Source: Nigrospora sphaerica
Lineage: Eukaryota; Ascomycota; Sordariomycetes; Amphisphaeriales; Apiosporaceae
NCBI GenBank assembly: GCA_018287875.1
Contig: JAGVVL010000002.1
Location: 496,001-560,000, forward strand
Direction: 5' to 3'
DNA: 64,000 nucleotides
Shown here in pieces: positions 11,804 through 23,542 of this stretch. The notes beneath the pieces were generated by a model. It was not told where the DNA came from and did not search any database. It saw only the letters and a program-made list of their open reading frames with translations. The stretch's first letter is position 1; every line of letters starts with the position of its first letter. Position numbers and translations under genes: made by a program.

Positions 11804-12809
11804 ATGGCGAACCCGCTCGACACCGACGCCGGCTCCGAGCTGTTCAGCAGCTACGAGGCCGAGTTCAAGCTGGTCCAGGCCGATCTGACCCAGAAGCTCG
11901 ACCAGATCCCCGAGCTGAGCGGCGAACCCCGCAAGGCCGCCATCAGTCAGGCCGAGCGTGCGCTGGAGGAGGCTGACGAACTGGTACGGACTCCGGGTTC
12001 CCTCCCATTGCCATCATCATTACCCCTTCGCTGTTTCGGTTCCTATCGGCCCCGTGCGGAAAGTAGCAGACGAGCAAGGTAGCTGGAGAGAAAGCGGGAA
12101 GACACAGAAACACAAGCCAAGGAGAGGGCAGACAACCCACATCCAGTCACAGACACATACACACACACCGACGGCTAACATGTACATCTCCCCCGGGTCC
12201 GCAGCTCGGACAAATGCGGCTGGAGAAGCAGAACATACCGTCGGCGGCGCGGTCGCGGGTGAATCAGCGGTTCCGCAACTACGAGACGGACGCGGACCGG
12301 TACCGGCGCAAGCTGAAGACGCTGTCGGACGACCGGGCCGCCCTCTTCGGCGGCCGTTACACGGATGACCCGGCGCAGCAGGCCGGCGGCCGGCGCGGCG
12401 GCGACGCCCAGCAGGAGCAGCGCCAGCAGCTGCTCTCGGGCACCGAGCGCCTCGGCCGCGGCACCGATCGCCTGCGCAACAGCCAGGCCATCGCTCTCGA
12501 AACCGAGTCCGTCGCCATCAGCACCCTCGGCAGCCTGCATGAGCAGCGCGAGCGCATTATTCGTGTCTCCGACAACCTCCAGGAGAGTGAGGGCTACGTC
12601 GATCGCAGCGTCAAAACGCTGCGCGGTATGGCCCGTAGGTACTGTTCTCCTGATCCCCTTGGCCCCGTCCCCCCTTCTTCTGCCTTCCCGGTTTGCTGAT
12701 TGAACTCACCCCTCCCCGCAGGATGGCTACGAATCGGATAATTACCATTGCCATCATTACCGTCCTCGTCATTCTCATCCTTGCCGTCATCTACAGCAAG
12801 TTTAAATAA
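11804..12809 (+). CDS. VTI1: v-SNARE VTI1 (Qb-SNARE)
   Basis: Three exons, 11804-11983, 12205-12638 and 12722-12809, give 233 residues. The N-terminal three-helix Habc-type domain (about residues 10-105) begins with LFSSYEAEFKLVQADL, as in Vti1 proteins. The SNARE motif (about 140-205) carries the central zero-layer glutamine at Q174 within LHEQRERI and ends in GYVDRSVKTLRGM, very close to the family consensus. A single C-terminal membrane anchor (about 211-229) finishes with KFK. Vti1 joins several Q-SNARE bundles for Golgi, endosome and vacuole fusion. A Gly/Arg/Gln-rich linker (about 109-135) between the two domains is longer than in yeast. The gene converges on RRP12. Confidence 0.95.
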
Positions 12810-13732
12810 AAAGCCACGGGGCGGCGACGACGATAACCGAAGGACGGGGTCGGGGAACGCCGTCCAGTTCTCCGCAAGGGAACATGGCGAAAGGGAGGAA
12901 CACCTCTACCCCACTAGATTCACGCATTTGTATGTAAGCTGCCACCGCTTGCGGCTTGGGGAGCTGGTCTCGTTTTCTGGAGTTTATGGAGTTTTCCTTT
13001 TTGTTATTGCCGGGCCATTTCTTCCCCCTTTCTCTGCTGGAGGCCCCGTTGTGTAAAGCGTACCACTATGGCCACTACTTCTTTCGGGAGAAAGCTGGTT
13101 TTTGCAACTAGAATCGGCGTGCTACTTAGTTCGAAGGAGCGACGCTGCCGCCAAGAAGGAAGAATACACCGTCGTCTTCTCATCCATTGTGAACGGCCCC
13201 ATACATGCCCACGCCTACTACCCACATCTCCCGCAATGCGACGGACGGATGTACGCACGAGTGAAGACCCCGCGGAGCACGCGGCGCAATCGCGGACACG
13301 CCTCCACCACTTACACGCGGGCATGCATAAGCGAGGAGGCAACGCGCGCCTGGTACCCCTTCACCTCACCTCACCTCGCACCATCCCCATCATTTATATC
13401 CAGGCAGGAGGTAGGGTAATGTTAGAACTTGTTTATTTTCCCTTCCTTTTCTGTGGTTTCCTCCCATCCCATACGCCGAACAGCAGCAGAAACGCAGATA
13501 CCTCCAAGACTACCCAAGACGGTTCTAGGCAGGCAGAAAAAGAGACGTACAAGTCGGTACGACAGACCAAGACTGAGAGAAGCAAGCCTCTTCTTGGTGG
13601 GGAAGCAAATAAAAAGGAAGGGGAGGCGCAAAGTCGCGGCATGCGATTCTTTCCAACCCGGGTATCAGCAAGCACCGCCCCCCAAGCCGCTCAAGTCCAC
13701 ACCACAACTAGGTCTCGATTGCTTATACCTTT
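12810..13732. other. Convergent 3' spacer between VTI1 and RRP12
   Basis: This 0.9-kb stretch lies between two converging stop codons. Frames crossing it merely extend the antisense shadow of the Gly/Arg-rich RRP12 tail. No RNA gene is seen. Confidence 0.5.
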
Positions 13733-16700
13733 TTATCGCCGTCCGCCGCGTCGGACAAAGGCCGGCTTGCTGACCTTGCCGCCGCCCGCCACCGAGGGAC
13801 CGTGTCGCTTCTCCTCGCCCAGCGCACGGCGTCCGCCCGAGAAGCCGCCGCCGCTGCCGCCACGGAAACCTCCGCCGCGGCCGCCGCCGCGGCCGCCGCG
13901 ATCACCGCCGCCTCCTCGGCCCCGGCCACCACCCCCCCCTCGGCCACCACGGTCGAAACCGCCACCTCCGCGGCCACCTCGGCCACCGCCTCGACCGCCG
14001 CCGCCTCGACCTCGGCCGCCGCCGTTGACATGTTTCCGGATGGCGGCGACGTCGTCCTCGTCGACGTCCATCTCGTCATCGCCATCGTTGTCACGGCGGT
14101 TGCTGAACTTGAGGCGGCCGCGCTGGCCGCGACGGCCGACATCCTTGCCGCGCAGCGCCGCCACGTAGGCGCCGACGCCGCTCTCGTCGCCGCCCTCGGC
14201 TGGTGTGTCGATGACCATGGCCTCGTCCTCGCCGCCGTCCTCACCCAGGATCAGCTTGCCGTCCAAGTCCGTCTTGGCCTTGGTCCGACCCGCCTTGCGC
14301 AGCTTCGATGGCTTTGTCGACGATATGCTGGCGAGGGCCTTCTTGTCCAAGAGGTCGAGCGGCTCGTCGTCGTCTTCCATAATGTATGTGTTACCACCCT
14401 TGCCCTTGCGTGACCGACTGCCCGACATCTCTTCGTCGTCGTCGTCTTCAGCTTCCGAATCTTCACTCGAGTACAGGGCCTCGTCATATTCACTCTCGAA
14501 GCGATTCCGTCGCTTTCCGCTGGTCTCGTCATCTTCATCATCGGCGCCGCCGGCCCTGGCCTCCTCCTTCTTCCTCTTGTTGCGCTCCTTCGTCTTGCGG
14601 ATATTGTTGATGAGCTTGCGGTCGGCCTCGGGGCAGTGCTTGTCCACAGTTTCAAAGCCAAAACGGCGCACCATACGCTCGATGATGTGCTTCACCTTGG
14701 CCCTGAAGTGGCCCTTGTGCTCGTGCGACCACACCATGAGGTTGGGGACCATGCTAGACAACCGCGGGAGCACCAGGTCCGTCGGCAAGCTGATCACACA
14801 GACCTTGACAAAGCCCAGGACGCTTTTGACGACCTCCCGGTTGTTCGAGGTCAGGAACAGGTCCATCGTCTGCACCAAGTCGCCCATGATATCCTTGCTA
14901 AGTGATTGCCGGAACTCGTACAGGATTCTAGTAATGGCGGTAATGGATGCAGAGATCATATGAGGCGTGCTACCAGCCAAGCCGGCGCTCACCATGGTGA
15001 AGTACTCCTCGATACTAGCCTGGACCGAAGGAGTATCGGCCGGCATGTTGGGCACTTTGTTGTTGTGGATCGTTGCGCCCTTGGACTCCTGTAACCTCAT
15101 ACCCATAGCGACCAGCAGCTCGAAAGCCAGGTTTCTCGCTCGTTCGTTGTGCTCCTTGCAGCAGATGACTACTTCGGAGAGAATCGCAGGGATGAAGTGC
15201 AGTTGCTCGTCGGATATGAACGGAATCATGGACGTAAGAGCGGCAAGACGCTCACGCCGGGCCGGTTGAGACACCTTGTCGGCGCTGGAGAGCATCAGCG
15301 TCTGGAGCTCGTCGAAGCGTTCCCGCAGGGCCTGCTGTCCCTTCTCAGACTCAGCCAGGCGGGGCATAAGTTTGTATGCCTTCTTCTGGAGCTGGGGGTC
15401 GTCGTTCTTGACAATGATGAGGGACGCAATGTTGAAGAGGGCCGCAAAGCTCTGCCGCGGCAGGTAAGCCGCCATGGTGATGACGAGGTCCATCAGCGTC
15501 TGTCCAGTTGACGGCATCTGGTCCTTTTTCTGTGTTTTGTTCTTGCCCTGCTCTTGGCTGGCTTCGTTGAGGGCACCTGCAAGCATGGTGCTGACACGGT
15601 CGAAGGTGTCGACGAGCTCGCCCTCGGGGGCAACGCTCAGGTAGGCATTGATGGTCTGGAGAATGGGGCCACGGGATTGCGGCAGGGTCTGACTGTAAAC
15701 GTTGAACAGGACAGCCAGAAGATTCCCGGACAGAGTGCCGAGGTAGTCGAGGTTCTTCTGGGCCTCGGCCTTGGTGACTCGGCTCTGCAGAACCAGGTCT
15801 TCTTCATCACCCTCAATCGAGGTGATCGCTTGGTTCGACTCGACCAAAGTCTTCAACGCCCTGCAAACGTCCATCCGAAGGTCAACCTGCTTGTACAGAA
15901 GGTTCGCCAGCAGCTCGGCAAACGACTGGTCAAAAGCCACTGTCAGGTCCAGAGGCAGGTCGCAGTAGCCCGGGAGGGTTGCCCACGTCTGCTGCACCAG
16001 CGTTTCGTAAATCTTGACCTCCATGGTCTTGGGGGCGTTGCCGTGGTCCATCACCTTCTGGAACATGGCTTCGCTCAAGGGGATGAGTTCATTCTTGAAA
16101 TGCTGCAGGTTGGTGTTACTGGTGTAGTCGCGCAGAATTGGCAGCATCCAAGCCCGCCCAGGCTCGCCCTTGACGGGCTTCAGCAGGTTCAGGGGCAGCG
16201 CGCTCAGCACGGCCTCGGGGCCGATGGCTCGAACTGCCTTTCCGAGGACTTCGTCGGCCTCCTTTTTGCCCTGGAAGGCGTCGTTTCCGCGGATGTCGCC
16301 GACGGACTTGACAATGGTGAGCAGGTAGGGGTTGGCACGCCATCGCAGAGCTTCGAACAAGGCCCCGAACACGTTGAAAGATTCCATCCACGCCGCCTGG
16401 AACCTCACACTGAGAAGGCTCTCGGCCACCTTGGCCGTCTTCTCGAGGGTCTTCTCGTCATAGACGGACGGCTCCAGGATAACCTGGTTCGGAATGCAGT
16501 TCGCGGTGAAAGAGATGAGGCATTCCGACGCGGAGACACGAATGTTATGCGAGGGCGAATCCATGAAGTCGGAGATCAGAGTAAACAGCTCGGGCAATTT
16601 CTGGAACGTTTCTTCGGGGTCCACCTGAGCCGCGACATCGTATCCTCGGGAGAGAATGGCGATCCAGGGAGGCAAAAGTTGGGTGTCCTGGGCAGACGGG

Positions 16701-17645
16701 CGCATTTCCGAGATGATCTCGAGAAGGCGCGGGAGTTTTGCAGACGCGACCTCGTCAGCCATGCCCTCAAAGATCATCTCGAAGATTTCGAAAACGGCCA
16801 TAGTCATGTGCTCGTTGCCGCTCTTGGCGATGCCCAGGAGGAGCTCGCAGAGCGACTCAAGGTTCTTGCTGGGCCAACCGCCGCTGCCGGAGGTGACTAC
16901 TTTGATCAGGTGGAGGGCGTGGATCAGGGCCGGGTCGTTCTCGTTGTTCTTGGCCTTGCGGGACTCGGCGACCTTGTTGGCGATCTCAGTCAGGCTGCGC
17001 ATGGCAGTTTCGGCACACAGGTCGGCGGCGGGGTGGTCCAGCGACGGGCTCGGCGGCGGGTTCTGAAGGACCTTCTTGAGCGCATCCTGGGCCCGCTTGC
17101 GCAACTTGGGGCGGTGGTCCAGCGACAGGTTCAGGAGCCCAGCCACGGCGCGCCTGGGGCTGATCTCGCTCGTCGGGAGTTTCCATGCCGCGGCGTCCTG
17201 GGCGAGCAAGAGCGACTCGAGGCATCCGACAGACGGCTTGAGAAGGGAGGCCTCGGCATCCGACTGCAGCAGAACCGGAGCGAGGAGCGAGAGAATCTGG
17301 GTAAACTTGGCCCGCAGGAGCGAATGCGGGGTGAAAGGCGTGACGACGTCGAGCAGGTAGACCACAGGATGGGTCAGTTCCTTGTTGTAGGTGCCATTGG
17401 CAACGGCCTGGTTCAGCAGAGCGAGGAGCGCTGCGAAGTATCCGGTGGGAGTCGCGGGCGTGTTTTGCTCCTTAAGCGTTTCGTCCACGGCTTTCAAGAT
17501 CACGACCGTCTACAGGCGCAGGAAGTCAGCACAGGTGCACACAGGACGGCGGCGACGGCAGGCGGGATGCATAGCGGCATACCTGTTGCTGGCTCTGGAG
17601 GTTAGGCGACCGGATCTTGTCCAGTTTCTCCTCGAGAGTCGCCAT
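13733..17645 (-). CDS. RRP12: Ribosomal RNA processing protein 12 (NUC173 / HEAT-repeat)
   Basis: Two exons, 17645-17583 and 17509-13733, give 1279 residues. The small first exon encodes MATLEEKLDKIRSPNLQSQQ, the conserved Rrp12 N-terminus, and joins in phase across a 73-bp intron. Most of the protein is an alpha-helical HEAT-like array with the NUC173 region in its first half. The C-terminal part has the acidic and basic stretches and the DDDEPLDLLDKKAL motif expected of Rrp12. Rrp12 works with karyopherins and Ran in export of pre-40S and pre-60S particles and in late rRNA processing. The last ~95 residues form an RGG/GGRG-rich tail, an unusual addition. The gene is head to head with RPL26, so the two may be co-regulated. 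Confidence 0.94.
13790..14023 (-). repeat. RGG-box repeat region at the RRP12 C-terminus
   Basis: About 60-80 codons of mixed GGRG, RGG and GGFDRGG units near the end of RRP12. RGG boxes usually bind RNA and are substrates for arginine methylation. Confidence 0.8.
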
Positions 17646-18510
17646 GTTGGGAAACTACAGCAGACTCGGTTTTCGGTGGCTTCGCAGCATGTTCTACCCA
17701 CCCTGCGACGAGACTTTGGGAACTTTTGGGAATTTTTCTGAAGGCGGCTATCGATAGGCCCCACAGGGACCAGCCGATCCGTCAAAGCATCTCTATCTGC
17801 GCTCCGTCTGGATTACCTCGACGCTACCGTTGCTATTGGCTCAGCGCCTCTTCCTCTTTTTCGTACTTTGACATCTTGATCTGCAACCATGAAGATGCAA
17901 TGAGCACTGGGACAGGAATTCCTCACGAGCTATCGCTAGAAAATGAGCTACGGCCACCTTCCACCTGTACTTTTGACGGTTGAGGTCGTTGCTCAAAGTA
18001 CGGGATAATAAACCTCAACCATTTTCAGCTGGACGCAACTGCGCAGCAACGACCTCAAACTCACTGGGAAGGGCACAGAGCCAAGAAGCAAAACCATGAC
18101 TAAAGTATGGAAATCGACGGGACTAGAAAGGCACGGTTCCTAGTAGCCCTGTTTCCAGTACTGCTCAAATGATCCATGTCAAATCGCATGCAGAGAGCGG
18201 CGCGTGCATTCAGAAAAGGGCTAAAAAACACAGCCACACGAGAGTGCTGCCCCGCCCCATCATGAGCCCCAATTCCCTCCCGGTCCTCCTAGGCCATGGG
18301 AAGGAGAGGCTTCTAAGCGGCTAGCGTGCCAAGATTTCCCGCAGCCCTAGGAATTTCACATCCACAGGATTGCAAATGGTCCACCAGTCGCCGTCTGCCG
18401 TTTTTTTCTCACTCAAACACCCCAGCGGCCTGCGATTCTGTTGTTCCCGACGTCTTCAATCCTCGCACCACCTCAACCAGACCCTGCAACTAACCCACGC
18501 AGCCGCCAAA
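17646..18510. promoter_or_regulatory. Bidirectional promoter region of RRP12 and RPL26
   Basis: This 865-bp region separates the divergent start codons of RRP12 (minus) and RPL26 (plus), two ribosome-production genes. A perfect 14-bp inverted repeat, TTGAGGTCGTTGCT at 17980-17993 and its complement at 18045-18058, lies in it, with a partial third copy (AACCTCAACC) at 18011-18020. The CT-rich tract just before the RPL26 start is typical of fungal ribosomal-protein gene leaders. Confidence 0.6.
17980..18058. repeat. 14-bp perfect inverted repeat in the RRP12/RPL26 promoter
   Basis: The arms are at 17980-17993 and 18045-18058, with 51 bp between them. They could be paired sites for one transcription factor or a hairpin. 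I do not recognise the motif as a known binding site. Confidence 0.75.
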
Positions 18511-19089
18511 ATGACCAAGCACATGGCCTCCGGTAAGCCTTCGCTTTTTCTGGTTCCCGCCCCGCGGCGCCGGTGATGCTGACCCGCCATGCGCGCCCAC
18601 AGGCATCGCCAGCTCTCGACGCAAGTCGAGAAAGGCTCACTTCAGCGCCCCCTCGGACAAGCGCCGTGTCATCATGAGCGCTCCCCTGAGCAAGGAGCTG
18701 CGCGAGAAGTACAACGTGAGTTCGATTGGATCCCCCCGGGCGTCCGGGCAAGTAGAGGAAAACAAAAAGGAAGAGCATTGTTTCCTAACTTGGGCCGTCT
18801 TCCTACCCTCCAGGTCCGCAGCATCCCCGTCCGCAAGGACGATGAGGTCATGGTCGTGCGCGGCAGCATGAAGGGCCGCGAGGGCAAGGTCACCTCGGTG
18901 TACCGCCTCAAGTACGCCATCCACGTCGAGCGCATCACCCGCGAGAAGGTCTCGGGCCAGAGCGTTCCCCTGCCCCTGCACCCCAGCAACGTCGTCATCA
19001 CCAAGCTCAAGCTCGACAAGGACCGCGAAAGCATCCTGGAGCGCTCCAAGATCGGCCGTGAGCTCCGCAAGAAGCAGGCCTCCGCTTAA
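18511..19089 (+). CDS. RPL26: 60S ribosomal protein L26 (uL24)
   Basis: Three exons, 18511-18532, 18603-18715 and 18814-19089, give 136 residues. The sequence [15 protein letters not shown] at the N-terminus and [20 protein letters not shown] are characteristic of eukaryotic L26. The KOW motif follows ([18 protein letters not shown], about residues 52-70), then [13 protein letters not shown] and a basic C-terminus. L26 sits near the exit of the 60S peptide tunnel and binds rRNA early in assembly. The tiny first exon with an intron right after the start is typical of fungal ribosomal-protein genes. It shares its promoter with RRP12. Confidence 0.97.
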
Positions 19090-20499
19090 GCGGTTGGACC
19101 CTCTTGCGCTTCCTCTCCGACCACCCCACCCTCTCCCATGACCCCATACCCCCAAAACCTGATGGCGACGGTCATCATGAGCCCCGGGCTCTCTTGTGGG
19201 GATGAAGAACGAAACGGTCCGTCGACCTCGCCTGGCAGGCTTTCACGAGTTGCAACGAAGAAAAGGGTTTCTCTCTGGCGTCCGCGATTACGAAAATACC
19301 CACCCGCCTCTCGACATCCGAGATGAACGGCCACGGGCCCGGAGGAGTTTACAGGGTTTGGTCACGGTTCGGGTTGCAACATTTAGATGCCTCGACCACA
19401 CCAAAAAAGAGAACATTTGCATCACACAATGGCCATTTCACCCGCTTTCACCAAAGCTCGTGATTTGCTCCATGGGAGGTTTATCCCGAAGCCTGCTTGA
19501 CTTTGCTATGCCGCCCTTGTGCGTGCGCTTTGCGTGACTCCTACCCCAATTTTCTTTCCCCTTCGCTCCTCCACTACACACGGAACCGGCGGCCTGCCGT
19601 CTTCGCATCCGCGTCTCGGTAAGAATCACATCCCAAATGCACAGTGCCATTGCACCGCTAGGATATCTCCGCGTCAACCACTCAGACCCATGGTTTTCGA
19701 GGTATACGACTAGCGAAGAAGAACCCAAGTGGAGGGAGCAACAAATGAATCACCGCCCCCTCACTCTCGCCTGCAGACTTTCAATGTGAGACTTGCGTCG
19801 ATGAGGCTGGAAGTTTGATGGTGAGGCACATTCCCCACGTCGTATTAGGCCGTCAGGCGTCTTGGTATGTGTTGCTGGGATGCATCACTGCCCAGCATAC
19901 TCGCCGTGCCATTGTGAAAGGCCTGGTATTAGGGTCAAGCTGGCCTACTAGCTTTACTTTGCCGTCGGTTAGAAACAATCGTATCATCAATATTGCTTGC
20001 ATGCCAATCTCGTCTCATTTCCTGTTCCGTTTATTACCATTAAGAAAACTAGGGGAGCTCAGTTGCGGGCTTCACGTCGCCCCATCAACTCGTCAAATCA
20101 GTTACTCTGCGATCCCGCCCTGCGTTCGCTGCATCTCGAAAGATGACGGCGGCGCGCCATGCGAATTCGCGTGTCTTGCTCTGTAGGCAGTTCAGGCACA
20201 TGGATATGTTGCCCTTCTGGACTCCTAAAAATGCAGAGCAGAATATCTCAAGTGCTGCGTGGCTCCTTTCCCTGGGCCAAGGTCATACAAATGAAGCTAA
20301 TAGTACAAACGATGATGGAGTATCGAATGAAGCAGGATGTTGTGTGTGATGTGCCATCTCTCTCCGCGAAATAGAGCAGCCACCTTTTGGCATCGTCCCC
20401 AATTACTCGTACAAGAGTGTCGGGATGCCGAATGAAGCGGTAGAAAGCGATAAAAAGGATGTTCTGGGCTCTGTTGCATGCAAATCACCGGCGAGCCGA
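19090..20499. other. Convergent 3' spacer between RPL26 and the eIF4E-motif gene
   Basis: This 1.4-kb gene-free stretch lies between converging stop codons. The part around 19800-20450 looks lower in GC than its surroundings. No frame shows conserved protein features. Confidence 0.5.
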
Positions 20500-23400
20500 C
20501 TACTGCCATCCTGACTCGATGATACCGCGCTGCTCGGCGTCGCGAAGCATTCGTTGCTGAAGGTCGGCAATAGCATCTTCTTGCTTCCCAGCAACATCGC
20601 GAGGGTGCTTGTTCTCGTCAATCTTGTCGGCGAGAGAAGCCAGCATGTCATGGTCAGTTGGCTTCCGAGGAGAAGAACGAGCCGCCTGGCCGTTCGTGTT
20701 GTGGGATGCAGGCGCCAGCGAGGCGGTAGCGTTACCCGGAAGGGGGGGCAAGTATCCAGTGGCTGTGGTTGGCGATACGAAGCTAGGCACCACAGTGGCG
20801 CTGGGCGGCCCCTTCTTCAGCATGTTCTGCCACAGGTCGTTGTTGGACTTCTGGCTAATTTTCTGTTAATTAAATGATCGCAGGTGTTCTTGGAAAGCCA
20901 CATACCTCGAGCGGTCCAGAGCACGGCGATGGTTGAAGACCTGCTTTCCGGGACTGAGGGACTTGGCCGGTGACGACTTCATCGGAGGGGTACCCTTGGA
21001 TCCCTGCTGGGGAGCAGTGGTAGCCTTGGGCGTCTTTTGCGCATCCAGACGATCCAAGGTTACCGGATCGATGATAGGTACTGCATGACTGACCTTGGCT
21101 TCAGGCTTTTCGAAACGAGGATTAAGCGAGTCCTCTTTTGCGTGGAACGGGTCGCTGTCTGCCTTGCTCGGGAGTCCGTAACCAAAGTCAATCTCGGGCC
21201 GTCCAGATGGCAATGCCCGTTGCCGGGCCTCGGACTTGATGGTGGGTTCCCGGATGGGTGACGGAGGGTAAAAGTCTTTGCCGTCAAACTTGGGAAGACC
21301 AAGACCCTTGCTGGAAACTTTGCCCCAGTAAACATGGCGAGCACGTTCCTCCTCATCTGTGAGCTTTCTCGCGTATATGTAGCCAGCATCAGGAGCACCA
21401 AAAGGTTTGGTGCTCTGCGGGGCCTTGCCTCGCAGGTAGGGCTGGCCATAAACCGAGGGGAAAGAAGGGGCTCTTGTGCTGCTCGAAAAGGAACCGAAGT
21501 CCTGCCAGACTCCAGACTGCGTACCCCATGGTGCCTCACTTTCAGTAGCTGCGTCTATAGCCGAGCCAACTTCACTCGGCGCTATGGAGGCCGAGGCAGA
21601 CGTAAGGGAGTCCTCAGGACGGAGTGTCGCGGATGACGTGGACGCCAAAGGGCTAGGCTTGTTGGTCCCAACATTCATACCTTCCAAGCGAGCCACGAGC
21701 GCGTTGAGGGCCGCCGAAGTGTCCGCACCCTTATTGGAGTTAATCCCAGTTGCCTGGCGTCGCTCGTGGGCAGGTCGTCTGGGTGGCTGCAAGTTTGGGT
21801 AAGCAGAAGAGCCCGAAGCGTTGTGAGTGCATGGCCTGATGGGAGCGGCGTGGCTGTTCGTCATGGTGGATGTCCTCGAGGGTGTTTGGCATGTTTGGCC
21901 ATTTTCACCTGTTTTCGATGCATTGTCTACGCGCTTGAGCTCGCCATTGGTGTAACGGGTAGCCTCAAAGTCCAACTGCACTCTCAGATTCTTCTCAAAT
22001 TGGTTGATCAGCTTACGGATGGTTGCAACCTGTTCCTGGGTTCGCTGCTCATCAATTTGGTGCTTGTTGAACTGAAGCTGATCCTCGTAGTACTTGAGCT
22101 GAGTACGGAGGGACCCAAGTTGACTCTTCGTGATCTCGCTGGGTTTGATCGAGGTAATAGGTGGACTGGTAATGCCCGGGAGGGTGCTCGCTGAGGCTGG
22201 CTTTGGATTGACTTGGGGGGGTGTCTGTCTGGGAGCCTGTTGGGTGCTGGAAGCCTGCTTCGTGCCGGAAGCACCGATTCCAGGAGTAACAGCCTGCGGC
22301 ATCGTGGGAAAACCACCTGAAGATGGCATGGCGTGGGGGCTCGGGATGGACGACCCCGGCGGCACTGGCCCAAAAGAGCCCATCCTTGCGATGGCCGGGC
22401 TGCCAGTGAAGGGGAAGAAGGGGCAGGGGGTCATTGGCGAGATGGGAGGCACCGATTGTCCAGACCCCAGAGCCGGGTAGATGAACTGGCCATTGTAGAA
22501 AAAGGGCCGAGTCTGGTCAAACTGATCAGGAGGAGAAATCCTGATGGGCGCCGGCCTGGGCTTCTTAGCCTCATGACCAGATCCTGCCCTGGAGGCGGTA
22601 GAACCGCTTTCGTCAGGGATCACCTTGTGCTGTGACGATGCCTGCGACGGAGTCTGTGATTGCGCCTGAGGTGGACTCTGTACTTGACTGGTCGTAGAAT
22701 GCTGCGTCTGGGTAGGGCTTTGCATTTGAGTTGCCATCGGATGCTGGATGGGGGGTTGAGGTACGCCGTAAGGGAACTGCATGCCGTTTCCCATTGCGTA
22801 GAATGGCATCGGACCCGGCATGGGTGGGTACATCTGAGGAAAGCCAGGGTACATGGGAGATGTCATCGGAGCCACCATGACTGCCGGAACGGACGCAGCA
22901 GATGCTGCCTCGGCAGCAATGGGAGCGTTTTCGGGCTTGGCGTGCTTGCTCAAGTCTTCAGAGTCGGTTTCCATGCCAGAGCGCTCCTTGTCCCACTTAG
23001 CCGTGGGAGAGGTCGAGTTTCTCGTGTAAGGCACAATCTTGCCGCCAGCCGTGACGCGAACATGAGTCGGAGATACGACAGCCTTGAAAAATCGCTGAAA
23101 GCCCTCGCTCTGCTGAGCCGCAAGGCCAGCTGGGGCAGAAAGGGGCTCAGCGGTCTTCTCAGAGTCCTCACGACGCGAGAATTTCCACTCCGTAGAGCTA
23201 GCACCATCGGTATTGACAGGACGGACAAAATTTCTTCCATTGAAGACAATGTGCTCCTCGCTGTCGGTCGATGAGATGTCCTCCTTGACCTTCTTCAGGC
23301 GGCGCGGGTGGCTCGAGGTCTGGATCTTGAGGTTTTCAACAGCCTTGACCATGTCTGCTACGTACTGATGTCAGTCTGCATTGCAAACCAATAAAATGAG

Positions 23401-23542
23401 CAGTCATGATATGAGGATATAACGGAAGGGGGATGTGTGTACCGAGATGCGAATTCTGTTTCAGACTGTCCAGCAAGTCTTGGCCAACCGGAGTGTCGCG
23501 AAGCTTGAGCAGCTCGCTCACCGAGTACTTGCGAAATGCCAT
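20500..23542 (-). CDS. Large disordered protein with N-terminal eIF4E-binding motif
   Basis: Three exons on the minus strand, 23542-23443, 23354-20906 and 20854-20500, give 967 residues. The protein starts MAFRKYSVSELLKLR, containing Y6-x4-L11-L12, the canonical YxxxxL-phi eIF4E-binding motif, at a position like that in 4E-T. The rest is mostly disordered, with Pro/Gln/Met-rich segments (MYPGFPQMYPPMPGPMPFY, PQAQSQTPSQ). A helical segment (SQLGSLRTQLKYYEDQLQFN) probably forms a coiled coil. Two ordered-looking blocks follow: LTDEEERARHVYWGKVSSKG and, at the C-terminus, NNDLWQNMLKKGP with DAIADLQQRMLRDAEQRG. I infer a translational regulator or P-body scaffold of the 4E-T/Eap1 type, from motif and architecture only. 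Exon 1's frame stays open upstream to 24046, so a longer N-terminus cannot be excluded. Confidence 0.75.

Noticed and set aside
13068..14168. 366-codon plus-strand Pro/Arg-rich frame
   Set aside because: It runs through the 3' spacer into the antisense of the RRP12 RGG tail and has no conserved features.
15554..17605. 683-codon plus-strand frame
   Set aside because: It is the antisense of RRP12, whose minus-strand product matches the family from end to end. The plus frame has no domain.
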